A DNA stretch of 64,000 bases from VYFG01 sp965213885 (GTDB lineage Bacteria > Pseudomonadota > Gammaproteobacteria > Arenicellales > Poriferihabitantaceae): assembly GCA_965213885.1 (NCBI GenBank), contig OZ243919.1, forward strand, positions 868,001 to 932,000, in the 5' to 3' direction. This document shows positions 1 through 8,696 of the stretch, piece after piece (position 1 is the stretch's first letter; every line of letters begins with the position of its first letter). The translations under genes and the position numbers were made by a program. Below the pieces are notes generated by a model. It had not been told where the DNA came from and ran no database searches. It saw nothing but the letters and a program-made list of their open reading frames with translations.

Positions 1-522
1 CTGGTCAGCATGGATACGGTTCCGACTCTGGACATCTGGGAATCCTGGAACATGGCCGGGTCCCTCAACTGGTTCCACTGGCCGCTTCTGGCCCAGCCGG
101 CGCCCCTGCCGGAGTTGATGATGGGAGCGGATCCTGATTTCCTTGTGATGCACTTGCTGGACCGGTGGGCCGCAGGGCCCGGCGTGCTGGACCCCCTTGC
201 GGTCGAAGAGTACAAAATTGCATTTCGCAGGCCGAGCGTTCGCCAGGCGATGGCGGAGGATTACCGAGCCGGCGCCACTGTCGATCTTGCGCATGACCGC
301 GAGGAACGTGATGCGAACCGCAAGCTGCAATGCCCGGTATTTGCGCCGCGTGGGTTTCTTCATACGCCGACCCCCTTACGGCCCATATGGGAACGATGGG
401 CCGAAGATGTCACCGAGGTTGCCCTGGAGTGTGGTCATTTCCTTGCCGAGGAACTGCCCGGGGAGAGTGCCCGGGCCATCCGGGCATTTTTGACGCCCGA
501 TCAGGGCAGACGCCGTTCGTAA
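1..522 (+). CDS. Alpha/beta hydrolase, haloacetate dehalogenase-like (5' end outside window)
   Basis: This is the C-terminal part of an alpha/beta hydrolase; the reading frame is open from base 1, so the N-terminus with the nucleophile lies outside the window. The stretch NWFHWPLLAQPAPLPE followed by a GADPDFL segment is the cap-domain signature of fluoroacetate/haloacetate dehalogenases. The late LECGHFLAEE motif carries the catalytic His of the triad. Those enzymes hydrolyse the carbon-halogen bond of haloacetates in the cytoplasm, but epoxide hydrolases share the fold, so the substrate is not certain. It ends in TAA at 520-522 and is followed by 258 bases without a convincing gene. Confidence 0.75.
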   Translation: MVSMDTVPTLDIWESWNMAGSLNWFHWPLLAQPAPLPELMMGADPDFLVMHLLDRWAAGPGVLDPLAVEEYKIAFRRPSVRQAMAEDYRAGATVDLAHDREERDANRKLQCPVFAPRGFLHTPTPLRPIWERWAEDVTEVALECGHFLAEELPGESARAIRAFLTPDQGRRRS

Positions 523-780
523 TCGCTGTCCGGGTCCCCGAAGGAGAAACGGATTCCACGGGGGTGTGGCTTCCCTGGCGGGCCACAGCCCCCGGGATTC
601 GACAGCGCTTCGTCATGGTGCCGGTCAATCAGGTACTCTGGCTGCCGACACATAAAACGTTGTATGAACTCGATGCCTTTGACACGTGTGCGCAGCGGGC
701 TGATGGGAGGCGCATCAGTGTGATATTCCTATATTGATTAGCAGCCCCGCTGCCCGCCGGTATGTGCCCGACCGCCCGAA

Positions 781-1419
781 TCAGTTGCTGTGAACGTCCG
801 GTTCGTAGTCCTTGACCGCCAGCAGGGCCGCTGCACCGATCATCAGGACTCCGCAGGCGCGGTTGATCAGGCCGCAGGCATGTGACCGGATACGGGCTGC
901 GGCACCTACGGCAAGCCAGCCCCAGGCCAGCAGGAGGATGCCATCGACCAGCAGGTAGGTGCCGCCAAGAATGGCAAGCTGTGGAAGCGAGGATGCTCCG
1001 GGATTGATGAAATGCGGAAACAGTGCCGCGAAGAACATGACCGCGAAGGGGTTGGCGCTGGATGTGATGAAGCCCTGGCGGTACCGCCTGAACGGCGATC
1101 CGGCATGATCGGCTTCAGCATTCCCGTCCCGTGGTCCGGACAGGAAAAGCCGCAGTCCGATCCAGGCGAGATAGGCCACACCCAGCCATTTCACGACCAG
1201 GAACGCCTCGGCCGATACCGCGACCACGGCGGCAACCCCGAATGCCGCGGCGGTCATCTGCAGCGCGTTCGCTGTCAGGTCGCCGGCGATTGTCCAGCCG
1301 CTCTTTCTCAGCCCGTGTCGTGCGCTGTTGGCAATGATGAGGAGTTGACTCGTGTCCGGCGGGGTTGCAAAGAACACGCCAAGGGCTGCCAGATAGAGCA
1401 GATAGGTTTCGATGGTCAT
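781..1419 (-). CDS. LysE/RhtB-family amino-acid exporter
   Basis: A 212-residue inner-membrane protein with about six hydrophobic segments. The N-terminus MTIETYLLYLAALGVFFATP, with PPDTSQLL after it, and the later SSANPFAVMFFAALFPHFI are typical of the LysE/RhtB translocator family, which exports amino acids or homoserine lactone-like compounds. The ATG at 1419 was chosen because it gives the family length and N-terminus; the frame is open further upstream but that part is hydrophilic and unrelated. It is divergent from the tungstate operon across an AT-rich region. Substrate cannot be told from sequence. Confidence 0.85.
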   Translation of the reverse strand: MTIETYLLYLAALGVFFATPPDTSQLLIIANSARHGLRKSGWTIAGDLTANALQMTAAAFGVAAVVAVSAEAFLVVKWLGVAYLAWIGLRLFLSGPRDGNAEADHAGSPFRRYRQGFITSSANPFAVMFFAALFPHFINPGASSLPQLAILGGTYLLVDGILLLAWGWLAVGAAARIRSHACGLINRACGVLMIGAAALLAVKDYEPDVHSN

Positions 1420-1497
1420 GGGCGTCCCCGATCCGATCAAACTGTACATTAGCCTGTTTGCACGACAATATCGATCAGATATAGGTAATACTTTACA

Positions 1498-1527
1498 TAT
1501 ATACTTCCAAATATTGGCAAGTATATA
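1498..1527. promoter_or_regulatory. Inverted repeat in the lysE/tupB promoter region, candidate ModE-like operator
   Basis: Perfect 9-base arms TATATACTT and AAGTATATA are separated by 12 bases (CCAAATATTGGC, itself nearly palindromic). It lies in an AT-rich stretch between divergent lysE and tupB, about 38 bases before tupB. TATATA-rich dyads are typical of ModE-type operators, and a ModE-like regulator closes the tup operon. Binding by that protein is inference. Confidence 0.55.
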
Positions 1528-1564
1528 ATCCATATTCTCTATATTTATGTAAAATAATACATAT

Positions 1565-2263
1565 ATGGCGCAGTTTACTGACGCTGCAACCACCGCGATC
1601 CGGATGGTCGTGGAGGCCGACGAGAACCTGGTCGAGATCGTACTGCTGTCTCTCGAGGTCAGCCTGTCGGCAGTGGGGATCGCCGCGGTGATCGGCATGC
1701 CGCTCGGCGCCTGGCTGACCATGTACCGGTTCCCGGGCAGGCGCGTGGTCATCGCGCTGCTCAACAGCTTCATGGGCATGCCTCCCGTGGTACTCGGCCT
1801 GGCAGTCTATCTGCTGCTTTCCCGGGCCGGGCCCCTGGGACAGTACGGGCTCCTGTTTACCCCCCAGGCCATGGTATTCGCCCAGACCCTGCTGGTGCTG
1901 CCGATCATTGCTGCCCTCACGCGCCAGACGCTTGACGACCTGCACCGGGATTACGACGAGCAGTTCCGGTCCTATCGCATCGGGCCGCTGCCGGGCACGT
2001 TCATCCTGATCCGCGAGGGCCGCTACAGCCTGGTCACGGCTCTGTTGGCCGGTTTCGGACGCGCCAGCGCCGAAGTCGGCGCCGTCATGATCGTCGGCGG
2101 CAATATCAATCACGTAACCCGCGTCATGACCACCACCATCGCCATGGAAACCAGCAAGGGTGATTTCAGCCTGGCGCTGGGCCTCGGGATCGTGCTCCTG
2201 GCCATCGTGATCGCCATCAACGCGCTGGTGCTGCTGCTGCAGTCCAGGGAGAAGCTGGCCTGA
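1565..2263 (+). CDS. tupB: Tungstate-type ABC transporter permease
   Basis: A 232-residue inner-membrane permease with about five or six hydrophobic segments. The GMPLGAWL segment, the NSFMGMPPVVLGLAVYLLLSR stretch (positions roughly 70-95) and the cytoplasmic loop with EVGAVMIVGGNINHVTRVM are characteristic of TupB/WtpB-type permeases. It would form the membrane channel for tungstate (or molybdate) uptake with TupC and TupA. Its ATG sits in a sharply AT-rich leader without a clear Shine-Dalgarno sequence, and its stop overlaps the next start (TGATGG), so translation of tupC is probably coupled. Confidence 0.9.
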   Translation: MAQFTDAATTAIRMVVEADENLVEIVLLSLEVSLSAVGIAAVIGMPLGAWLTMYRFPGRRVVIALLNSFMGMPPVVLGLAVYLLLSRAGPLGQYGLLFTPQAMVFAQTLLVLPIIAALTRQTLDDLHRDYDEQFRSYRIGPLPGTFILIREGRYSLVTALLAGFGRASAEVGAVMIVGGNINHVTRVMTTTIAMETSKGDFSLALGLGIVLLAIVIAINALVLLLQSREKLA

Positions 2264-3102
2264 TGGACAAGCGCAACCTGAAGCTGGTGCCCGGTCGGAA
2301 TCCGGTGGGTGGTCCGATCCCCGCCCTTGGCACGGACCACGTTGCCGGGTCTTCCATGTCCTCCGCGATGCCCGGCACGTCCCGGGCCGCGGCGGTCCTG
2401 CCCCTGGAACTGGTGGACGTGGGCCTTGTCTCCGGGGACGTCACGCTCCTGAAGGAGATCAACCTGGCCTTCGACGGAGACAGGGCCAGCGTGATCCTGG
2501 GCCCCAACGGTGCCGGCAAGACACTGCTGCTGCGGATCTGCCACGGACTTTTGTTGCCCACCAGCGGGAACGTGCGCTGGCGGAATCCGGGCCTGGCCAA
2601 GCATCCCGCCTCCCAGGGCATGGTCTTCCAGAAGCCGGTGGTGCTGCGCCGAAGCGTGGAGGACAACATCCGTTTCGCCCTCAAGGCCTGCCGTATCGAA
2701 CGTGCGCTGCATTCCGTACGCCTTTCCCATGGCCTGGAGGCATCCGGGCTGGGCCCCCTGGCGGGGCGGAGGGCCATGCACCTGTCCGGAGGGGAGCGTC
2801 AGCGCCTGTCGCTGGCGCGCTGCCTTGCCGTGCAACACCGGGTGCTGTTTCTCGACGAGCCGACAGCCCACCTCGATCCAGCCGCCACCCGCCGGGTGGA
2901 GGAGATGATCTCCCTGATCCGTGAAGACGGAACCCGGGTGATCATGGTGACCCATGATATCGGCCAGGCGAGGCGGCTTGCCGACGAAATCGTGTTCATG
3001 CACCGCGGGGAGGTCCTGGAAAGCGGACCGGCCTCGGATTTCTTTAACCGTCCGGGGACGGCGGAGGCTTCAGCCTACCTGAGAGGGGAACTGATCTGGT
3101 GA
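2263..3102 (+). CDS. tupC: Tungstate-type ABC transporter ATP-binding protein
   Basis: A 279-residue ABC ATPase. Walker A GPNGAGKT, the signature LSGGERQR, Walker B VLFLDEP, the D-loop TAHLD and the switch His in VTHD are all present, so it should be active. About 60 residues precede the ABC core; this low-complexity extension is longer than usual for the family, and a later start is possible. It energises tungstate/molybdate import with TupB and TupA. The start overlaps the tupB stop. Confidence 0.9.
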   Translation: MDKRNLKLVPGRNPVGGPIPALGTDHVAGSSMSSAMPGTSRAAAVLPLELVDVGLVSGDVTLLKEINLAFDGDRASVILGPNGAGKTLLLRICHGLLLPTSGNVRWRNPGLAKHPASQGMVFQKPVVLRRSVEDNIRFALKACRIERALHSVRLSHGLEASGLGPLAGRRAMHLSGGERQRLSLARCLAVQHRVLFLDEPTAHLDPAATRRVEEMISLIREDGTRVIMVTHDIGQARRLADEIVFMHRGEVLESGPASDFFNRPGTAEASAYLRGELIW

Positions 3103-3150
3103 AGGGATGATCCAACCATTGAAATCCAACTGCCATCAATCCGCTGTCCC

Positions 3151-3972
3151 GTGAACAAACCGTGTGCAAGTATCTGCAGGGCCGCAGCCGTCATCGTCCT
3201 TTCGGTGACAGGCGCATGCGCATCGGCACAGGAACGGTTCATCACCGTTGCCTCCACCACCTCGACGGAAAATTCGGGGCTGTTTGACGTCCTCCTGCCC
3301 AGGTTCCGGGAACAGAGCGGCATCGGGGTCCGGGTCGTGGCCGTGGGCACCGGCAAGGCCATCCGGATGGCCAGCGGCGGCGACGCGGATGTTCTGTTTG
3401 TCCACCACAGACCATCGGAGGAGAAATTTGTCGCCGAGGGGCACGGTGTCGAGCGCCTTGACGTGATGTACAACGATTTCGTGATCGTGGGTCCGGATGC
3501 GGATCCGGCCGGTGTCGCGGGTCAAGGCGTGTCGGAGGCTCTCAGGGGCATCGCTGCCGCTGGTGCCGTTTTTGCTTCGCGCGGCGATGCAAGCGGCACA
3601 CACTGGAAGGAACGTGCACTCTGGAAGGCTGCGGGGGTGGAACCAGACGGGGCGTGGTACCGGGAGACCGGTTCCGGCATGGGCGCCACCCTGAACGTGG
3701 CCAGCGGCATCGGCGGTTATGCCCTCACCGACCGCGCCACCTGGCTGAAGTTCTCCAACAAGGGCGACCTGAAAGTCCTGGTGGAAGGAGAACCGGTGCT
3801 GTTCAACCAGTACGGCGTCGTCCTGGTCAGTCCTGTAAGGCATGCCCATGTCAAGGCGGCCGACGGGCAGGCCTTCATCGACTGGCTCACCTCTGACCCG
3901 GGGCAGGAAGCCATCGACGCCTACCGCCTGGAGGGGCAGCAGGCATTCTTTGCCAATGCCGCGCCCCGATGA
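3151..3972 (+). CDS. tupA: Tungstate-type ABC transporter substrate-binding protein
   Basis: A 273-residue periplasmic binding protein starting at GTG. The first 25 residues form a signal peptide (AAAVIVLSVTGACASA, then QERFITV). The mature N-terminus has VASTTSTENSGLF, the TTST loop known in TupA proteins to coordinate the tungstate oxyanion; the later RGDASGTHW loop is also typical. It captures tungstate (some homologues also molybdate) and delivers it to TupBC. The gene order permease-ATPase-binding protein is inverted relative to many tupABC operons. Confidence 0.9.
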   Translation: MNKPCASICRAAAVIVLSVTGACASAQERFITVASTTSTENSGLFDVLLPRFREQSGIGVRVVAVGTGKAIRMASGGDADVLFVHHRPSEEKFVAEGHGVERLDVMYNDFVIVGPDADPAGVAGQGVSEALRGIAAAGAVFASRGDASGTHWKERALWKAAGVEPDGAWYRETGSGMGATLNVASGIGGYALTDRATWLKFSNKGDLKVLVEGEPVLFNQYGVVLVSPVRHAHVKAADGQAFIDWLTSDPGQEAIDAYRLEGQQAFFANAAPR

Positions 3973-4008
3973 GGTCTGCTGCCAAAGACGCCGGAGATCG
4001 GACAGACA

Positions 4009-5112
4009 ATGCCGTTTCAACTGAAACTTGACGTGAGTTGGTGCCTGGGTGCGGATGAATCCCTGCCGGTCCCCGACCTTCTGTTCGAACTGCTCCAGCA
4101 GATCGACCGCTGCGGCAGCATCAGTGCCGCCGCCAGGCACTGCAACATCTCCTACCGCAATGCCTGGAACCTGATGAACCAGTGGCGCGACCGACTGGGT
4201 GCACCGCTGATTATCCCGCGTCAGGGCCAGGGGGCGAGACTGGACGAAATGGGCAGGAAACTGTTGTGGGCCAAGGACTATGCCCGGGAACAGTCCCGGG
4301 CTCCGTTACAGTCGGCGGCAGAACTGATCTGCCGGGAACTGGAGGTCGTGTCGGGCGGCCCGGCACCGCGGTCGCAATCCCTCAGGGTCTACGCCAGCCA
4401 CTGTCTCAGTCACCCGATCCTGTCCGACATCCTGGCGCGGGAGTTCCAGGTAGAGTCTCGGATCACCCATGGCGGAAGTGCACGCTGCCTGCAGCATCTC
4501 AGGACCGGGGATTGCAATGCCGCAGGGTTTCATCTTGCCGATGGCGTGCTTGCGGAGGGGTTCATCCGCCATTATCTCCGGTTCTTTAGACCCGCGGACT
4601 GCCGGGTGATTCACGCCGTACGGCGGCGTCAGGGCCTGATCGTGAAGCCCGGCAACCCCCGCAACATCACCGGCGTGGAGGACCTTGCCAGGGATGATGT
4701 CCGCTTCGTGAACCGGCAGGCGAATTCCGGCACCCGGATGCTGCTGGACCTGCTGCTGGAGGGCCGGTCCATCGACAATGCCCGCATCCAGGGATACGAT
4801 CACATCGAGTTCACCCACTCTGCCGTCAGTGAGCTGGTGGCCGGTGATTCGGTGGACGTGGGCATCGGCATGGAAACCGCTGCCGTGGCCCATGACCTGG
4901 ACTTCATCCCGCTGGCTTCGGAAGTGTACTTCTACGCGGTCAGACGCCGGGAATGGCAGCATCCGTCCGTCAGGGCACTGCGCGACCTGCTGGCAGGAGA
5001 ACAATGGCGGGAGGCCGTTTCAGCCATGGACGGGTTCGATGTCACGGACGCCGGAAGAAGCCTGGATGCGGAGGAACTGGTTCTTCATGGCTTGCCGGGT
5101 CGAAATGCCTGA
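4009..5112 (+). CDS. ModE-like HTH regulator with periplasmic-binding-protein-like domain
   Basis: A 367-residue protein. Residues 20-100 form a winged helix-turn-helix of ModE/LysR type (LLQQIDRCGSISAAARHCNI, then YRNAWNLMNQW), which in ModE binds AT-rich dyads. The rest (about 120-350) resembles a PBP-like sensor domain rather than the TOBE/mop domains of classical ModE. The position 36 bases after tupA and the dyad before tupB suggest oxyanion-responsive control of the operon. Activator or repressor status cannot be told. Confidence 0.8.
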   Translation: MPFQLKLDVSWCLGADESLPVPDLLFELLQQIDRCGSISAAARHCNISYRNAWNLMNQWRDRLGAPLIIPRQGQGARLDEMGRKLLWAKDYAREQSRAPLQSAAELICRELEVVSGGPAPRSQSLRVYASHCLSHPILSDILAREFQVESRITHGGSARCLQHLRTGDCNAAGFHLADGVLAEGFIRHYLRFFRPADCRVIHAVRRRQGLIVKPGNPRNITGVEDLARDDVRFVNRQANSGTRMLLDLLLEGRSIDNARIQGYDHIEFTHSAVSELVAGDSVDVGIGMETAAVAHDLDFIPLASEVYFYAVRRREWQHPSVRALRDLLAGEQWREAVSAMDGFDVTDAGRSLDAEELVLHGLPGRNA

Positions 5113-5132
5113 GTACGTCCCGACGCGGTCAT

Positions 5133-6311
5133 TCATTCGCGCCGGCGGCACAACCAGAATCCCAGCAGGCAGACGAGCAGCAGGAATCCCGCGCCGCCGG
5201 TCCATCCCAGGCCGGTTCCCGCCGCCATGCCAAGACCCACGGGACCGAAGACCTGGCCGAGTCCAGCCCCCTGGAAGATCATGCCGGTGGTCATGGGGAC
5301 GGATTCCGCCGAGGGCGCGATGGTGCCGATATGGGCGAACACGGCGCCCGGGAGCATTCCGCCGAGAAAGGTGAATATCCACGCGGCGGCGAATTCCCCC
5401 GCGAGCGGTACCAGCCCCGAGAAGACGAGCGCCGCGGAGGTGCCGCCCCCCAGTAGCGCCCAGCGCATCAGCCGTTCAAGGGTCATTCCCCTGCCGACGA
5501 GATATCCGGCGGTGATGTTTCCCACGATGTTGCCGATCACCACCAGGGATGTGAGGTAGGTGGCTGGCTCCAGTTCCAAGCCCCGGTGCCCGGACCAGTA
5601 GGTGGGCAGGAATGCCGTAACCGCTGCAAAGAGCGCGGAATAGCAGGCGAAGGCCCCACTCACCAGGAGCGGCCTTGCCAGGTCCCGGCGGCCGGGCCGT
5701 TTCCCGGCAGCCTTTCGGGGCTTTTCTTCCGGCGACCCCGTCAGGGCGAAGAAACAGATTGCGACAAGCAGTGAAACCAGGGCACTCAGCCACCAGAGTC
5801 CCCGCCAGCCGGACACATCGAGGATCGCGGGTGAGGCCAGCAGCATCAGGCTCATGGCGGCGGGTATGAAGGCCGCCCAGATGCCCAGCGCCACGGCGCG
5901 CAGACGGGGCGGACAGACCCGGTTGATCAGGCCGGGCATGGTGACGGCCACGAGCAGGAAACCGAATCCCTCGAGGACCCGGGATGCAAGCAGCAGGGGG
6001 AACCCGGGGGTGAGGGTTCCCATGACGGCCCCGGCCGCGGTGGCGGCAAGGCCCACAGCGCCGGCGAGGCGGGCCCCGGCCCGGCGGGCCAGGATTCCAA
6101 GCGTGATGCCGAACAGGGCGGAGAGGATGCTGAAACTGGACACCACCAGCCCGGACTGGAGCAGGTCCAGGGAAAACTCCGCCTGGACCACGGGCAGGGC
6201 GCCCGGAATCTTCCCCATGTGGAACGCGGCGGCGAGTCCGCTTCCGATGGCGACTGCAACCACGAGCAGCGCCCTTGAATCGGTCGGAAGGGATGAACGG
6301 GCGGCGGTCAC
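5133..6311 (-). CDS. Major facilitator superfamily transporter (CynX/NimT-like)
   Basis: About 392 residues with twelve predicted membrane segments. The segment FGITLGILARRAGARLAG after helix 2 is an MFS motif-A-like loop, and AVALGIWAAFIPAAMSLMLL resembles the CynX/NimT subgroup, which carries small anions or drugs. The GTG at 6311, preceded at 8 bases by AGGA, gives the normal family length; upstream in-frame sequence is Arg/Gly-rich and not membrane-like, so I excluded it. Convergent with the ModE-like gene, 20 bases apart. Substrate unknown. Confidence 0.75.
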   Translation of the reverse strand: MTAARSSLPTDSRALLVVAVAIGSGLAAAFHMGKIPGALPVVQAEFSLDLLQSGLVVSSFSILSALFGITLGILARRAGARLAGAVGLAATAAGAVMGTLTPGFPLLLASRVLEGFGFLLVAVTMPGLINRVCPPRLRAVALGIWAAFIPAAMSLMLLASPAILDVSGWRGLWWLSALVSLLVAICFFALTGSPEEKPRKAAGKRPGRRDLARPLLVSGAFACYSALFAAVTAFLPTYWSGHRGLELEPATYLTSLVVIGNIVGNITAGYLVGRGMTLERLMRWALLGGGTSAALVFSGLVPLAGEFAAAWIFTFLGGMLPGAVFAHIGTIAPSAESVPMTTGMIFQGAGLGQVFGPVGLGMAAGTGLGWTGGAGFLLLVCLLGFWLCRRRE

Positions 6312-6505
6312 TCGGCTGTTCCTGGTCGCGTCGGTCTGAAGGAGAGTTCCCCGTCCGGGTCTGCCGGGCGGGGCCCATGGCGCCCCCGAGCAGGATAGAT
6401 GCATCCCCGCCCGGATGGCCCGGATGGCCCGGATGTCCCCGGACCGGCCTGCGGCCGGGTGCCGGCAATGCCGGAACCATAGCATACGGCCCGGACGCCG
6501 GAACC

Positions 6506-6555
6506 GGTTATTCCCGGTTATTCCCGGCTGTTCCCGGCAATTCCAGGATATTCCC
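6506..6555. repeat. Five tandem 10-base repeats
   Basis: Five consecutive decamers fit the pattern GGNNNTTCCC: GGTTATTCCC twice, then GGCTGTTCCC, GGCAATTCCA and GGATATTCCC. The period matches one helical turn, so all copies lie on the same DNA face. Function unknown. Confidence 0.7.
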
Positions 6556-6665
6556 GGCGCTCATGAATCCGCTGGTGCGGCCGGGTCGTGGTGCTTGCGT
6601 CCCGGGTTCCCGTTGACCGGGCCGTCCTGGCCTGCGTATCCCGGCAAGGTCCGCGGCAGGGATCT

Positions 6666-6680
6666 TTATCAGACTGATAA
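6666..6680. promoter_or_regulatory. Inverted repeat upstream of the YdaS-like gene
   Basis: TTATCAG and CTGATAA flank a single A, giving a perfect 15-base dyad 67 bases before the YdaS-like start. The position is suitable for an autoregulatory operator; which protein binds it is unknown. Confidence 0.45.
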
Positions 6681-6747
6681 GAGACATCGGTTGCCGGCTC
6701 ATCGATTTGTAATCGGGGGTGTTCGTTTCCGTTACTAACATGATTTT

Positions 6748-7083
6748 ATGGAGCTCAGTCTTTTTCTCAGGATCTCGACCAAGCAGGAACGCGCCGAGGT
6801 TGCTGCCCGCTGCAACGGCTCGGTGGGCTACCTTTACCAGATCGCCGGTGGGCACCGCTTTGCCAGTCCCCTGATGGCAATCAGTATCGAGGGGTATACC
6901 TGCCTGATAGCCAGCCGGAGCAATGGCCGACTGGCGACGGTGCCCCGGTCCAGCATGGTCCGCCATCCGGAAATATTCCAGGGGTTTGATCCTCCACCCG
7001 ATATCCGGGCGAAGGACGGCGTCCGGGGGGACGGGGCCAGCGAAGACCATGAAAGGCTTTTCCGTCATGCCCGGACCGTCTGA
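6748..7083 (+). CDS. YdaS/Cro-like helix-turn-helix protein
   Basis: A 111-residue protein whose first 50 residues look like a Cro/YdaS helix-turn-helix: ISTKQERAEVAARCNGSVGY, then LYQIAGGHRFASPLMAISIE. The rest is charged and not recognised. YdaS-like proteins are found as regulators in phages and at the head of PFGI-1-type element partition blocks. The 3' end overlaps the start of the ParB-like gene, implying translational coupling. It is probably the regulator of the following two genes. Confidence 0.65.
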   Translation: MELSLFLRISTKQERAEVAARCNGSVGYLYQIAGGHRFASPLMAISIEGYTCLIASRSNGRLATVPRSSMVRHPEIFQGFDPPPDIRAKDGVRGDGASEDHERLFRHARTV

Positions 7084-8026
7084 AAAGCCGGGCGGGTCGG
7101 GGCAGTACGGTCTCAAGCCGTCCCTGGTTCGGGTGAGGGTTCACCGGATCCGCTGTCATGAACGCAGTCCCAGGCAACAGCCGAATCCCGAATACGATCG
7201 CATCAGGACATCCGTTCAGACCCTTGGCCTGGACCGGCCCCTGGTGGTTACCCGGGAGCCGGGCACCAGAGACTATCTGCTCCACGGCAGCGGCAGCACC
7301 CGGCTTCGGATCCTGAAGGAGCTTTTCGAGGAGACGGGGGAGGAGCGGTTCCGCTGGGCGGACTGCATTGTCCGGCCCTGGGAGGGGGAGTCCGGTGTCC
7401 TCCTGTCCTACCTGAGGGACAACGAACTGCGCGCCGGCCTCACCTTCATCGAGCGTGCCCTGGCCGTCTGCGATGCGAAGGCGTTCCTGGAACGGGAGTG
7501 CGGCGCCGGGGACCTGCCGCCGCATCAACTGGAAGCTCTGTTCCGGGACAGGGGGCTCGATCTCGGCGGGGCCATGATCTCCGGGATGATGCATACCGTG
7601 GGGGTTCTCTGGCCCGTGATGCCCCAAGCCCTGTCCGCCGGCTTGGGACAGGCCAAAGTCGAGGCAATCCGTGACCTGGAGCGGGCCGCAGGGAAGGTCT
7701 GGGCCCGCCAGGGGCTGGACGGTGGCGCGGCCGGAAATGGAACCGGCCAAACCGTTTTCGGCATGGTGTTCGCCGAACTGTGCCGCCGCCTTGACTGTCC
7801 GGAATGGGACATCCAGCCGCTCCGTGATGCGTTGGAACGGGAAATCGCCAACGAAGCGGACAGGGTGCGGGCGGAGATTCACCTGGAACTGGAAGCAGAG
7901 CTTTCCGCCTGGCTGTTTCCTCGTTCACCTCCCTGCAGTCATTCCCGGCATTCGGGAGATGGCGGCGATACCCAACGTCCCGGCCCGGAGCGGCCGCAAC
8001 CGGATCAGACCCCCCGTCGGGAATGA
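7067..8026 (+). CDS. ParB-like protein of PFGI-1/SPI-7-class integrative conjugative element
   Basis: About 319 residues. VRVHRIRCHERSPRQQPNPE and the following YDRIRTSVQTLGLDRPLVVT, then the HGSGSTRLRIL segment (residues about 25-85), form a ParB/sulfiredoxin-like fold; a helical segment with ERALAVCDAKAFLERECG follows. The pattern matches the ParB family of PFGI-1-class integrative conjugative elements, where it helps maintain the excised element. ATG 7067 has an AAAGG ten bases upstream; ATG 7049 is an alternative. The stop overlaps the next start (ATGA). The usual partners ParA and DnaB helicase are not upstream, so the block is a fragment. Confidence 0.75.
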   Translation: MPGPSEKPGGSGQYGLKPSLVRVRVHRIRCHERSPRQQPNPEYDRIRTSVQTLGLDRPLVVTREPGTRDYLLHGSGSTRLRILKELFEETGEERFRWADCIVRPWEGESGVLLSYLRDNELRAGLTFIERALAVCDAKAFLERECGAGDLPPHQLEALFRDRGLDLGGAMISGMMHTVGVLWPVMPQALSAGLGQAKVEAIRDLERAAGKVWARQGLDGGAAGNGTGQTVFGMVFAELCRRLDCPEWDIQPLRDALEREIANEADRVRAEIHLELEAELSAWLFPRSPPCSHSRHSGDGGDTQRPGPERPQPDQTPRRE

Positions 8027-8667
8027 GCAGGAGCAAAGAAGCCGATCTCGTCCTTGCGGTTCTCGTGTACGCCATCCGGAGTCTTGCCGAAGGGGACCTG
8101 GAGGCCCTTCGCGAGATGGATTTCGGGCCGATGGAACTGAAGGCCCTGGAGGACATCGAACTGTCGGATCTTCATCGCGCCGATACCCTTCGGGCGCATT
8201 GCCTGAAGATCACGCTCAATCGGGATGTCTTCCTGCCAATGCTGAACCGCCTCCATACCCTGCAGAAGATCGAGAGGATGAAGCGCATGCTGCTGACCGC
8301 GGATGCTCCGCTGGACATGATGAGCCGTCTATTCGGGATGAGTCAACGAAATTACTCCCGCTGGCGCCGCACACTGGTGGTGGAAGGTGCCACGGGGCGG
8401 CCACCTGTACCGGATGAGGACAAATCCAACAGGCTCTGGGAAGCCGTTCAGGAGAGGTTGGCCGAAAGGGAAAGAAAGGTCCTGTCACCGGGGGACTTTC
8501 TCGATCTGACGGAGGAGACCGGACTCGGTCTTCGGGTAATCTGGAGGCTGGTGAAGCGCTGGGAGAAATGGGGGAGGGAAGAGACCCCGCGATCGAACGG
8601 GGAGCATCCGTCCAGGGGCAGAAAGGCCTTGTCATCCGCCGAATACCTGGCAATGAAGGACGTCTAG
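8023..8667 (+). CDS. DUF2857 protein (STY4526-like) of an integrative conjugative element
   Basis: A 214-residue protein of the DUF2857/STY4526 family, found directly after the ParB-like gene in SPI-7 and PFGI-1-type elements. The middle part (about 90-125) reads MSRLFGMSQRNYSRWRR, a helix-turn-helix-like segment, and the C-terminal third contains a second possible one. Molecular function is not established in the family; DNA binding is inferred. Start overlaps the ParB-like stop by four bases. The next gene of the block is broken by an insertion at 8837. Confidence 0.75.
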   Translation: MSRSKEADLVLAVLVYAIRSLAEGDLEALREMDFGPMELKALEDIELSDLHRADTLRAHCLKITLNRDVFLPMLNRLHTLQKIERMKRMLLTADAPLDMMSRLFGMSQRNYSRWRRTLVVEGATGRPPVPDEDKSNRLWEAVQERLAERERKVLSPGDFLDLTEETGLGLRVIWRLVKRWEKWGREETPRSNGEHPSRGRKALSSAEYLAMKDV

Positions 8668-8696
8668 CCTGGGGGCGAGTATGGCAAGACCACGGT

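Larger units (their letters stand above)
6312..6747. other. Intergenic region with short tandem repeats and an inverted repeat
   Basis: This 436-base gap separates the MFS gene from the YdaS-like gene. It holds a near-triplicate of CGGATGGCC around 6413-6440, a five-unit 10-base repeat at 6506-6555 and a dyad at 6666-6680. I see no credible coding frame. It also marks the left border of the island-like region. Confidence 0.5.
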
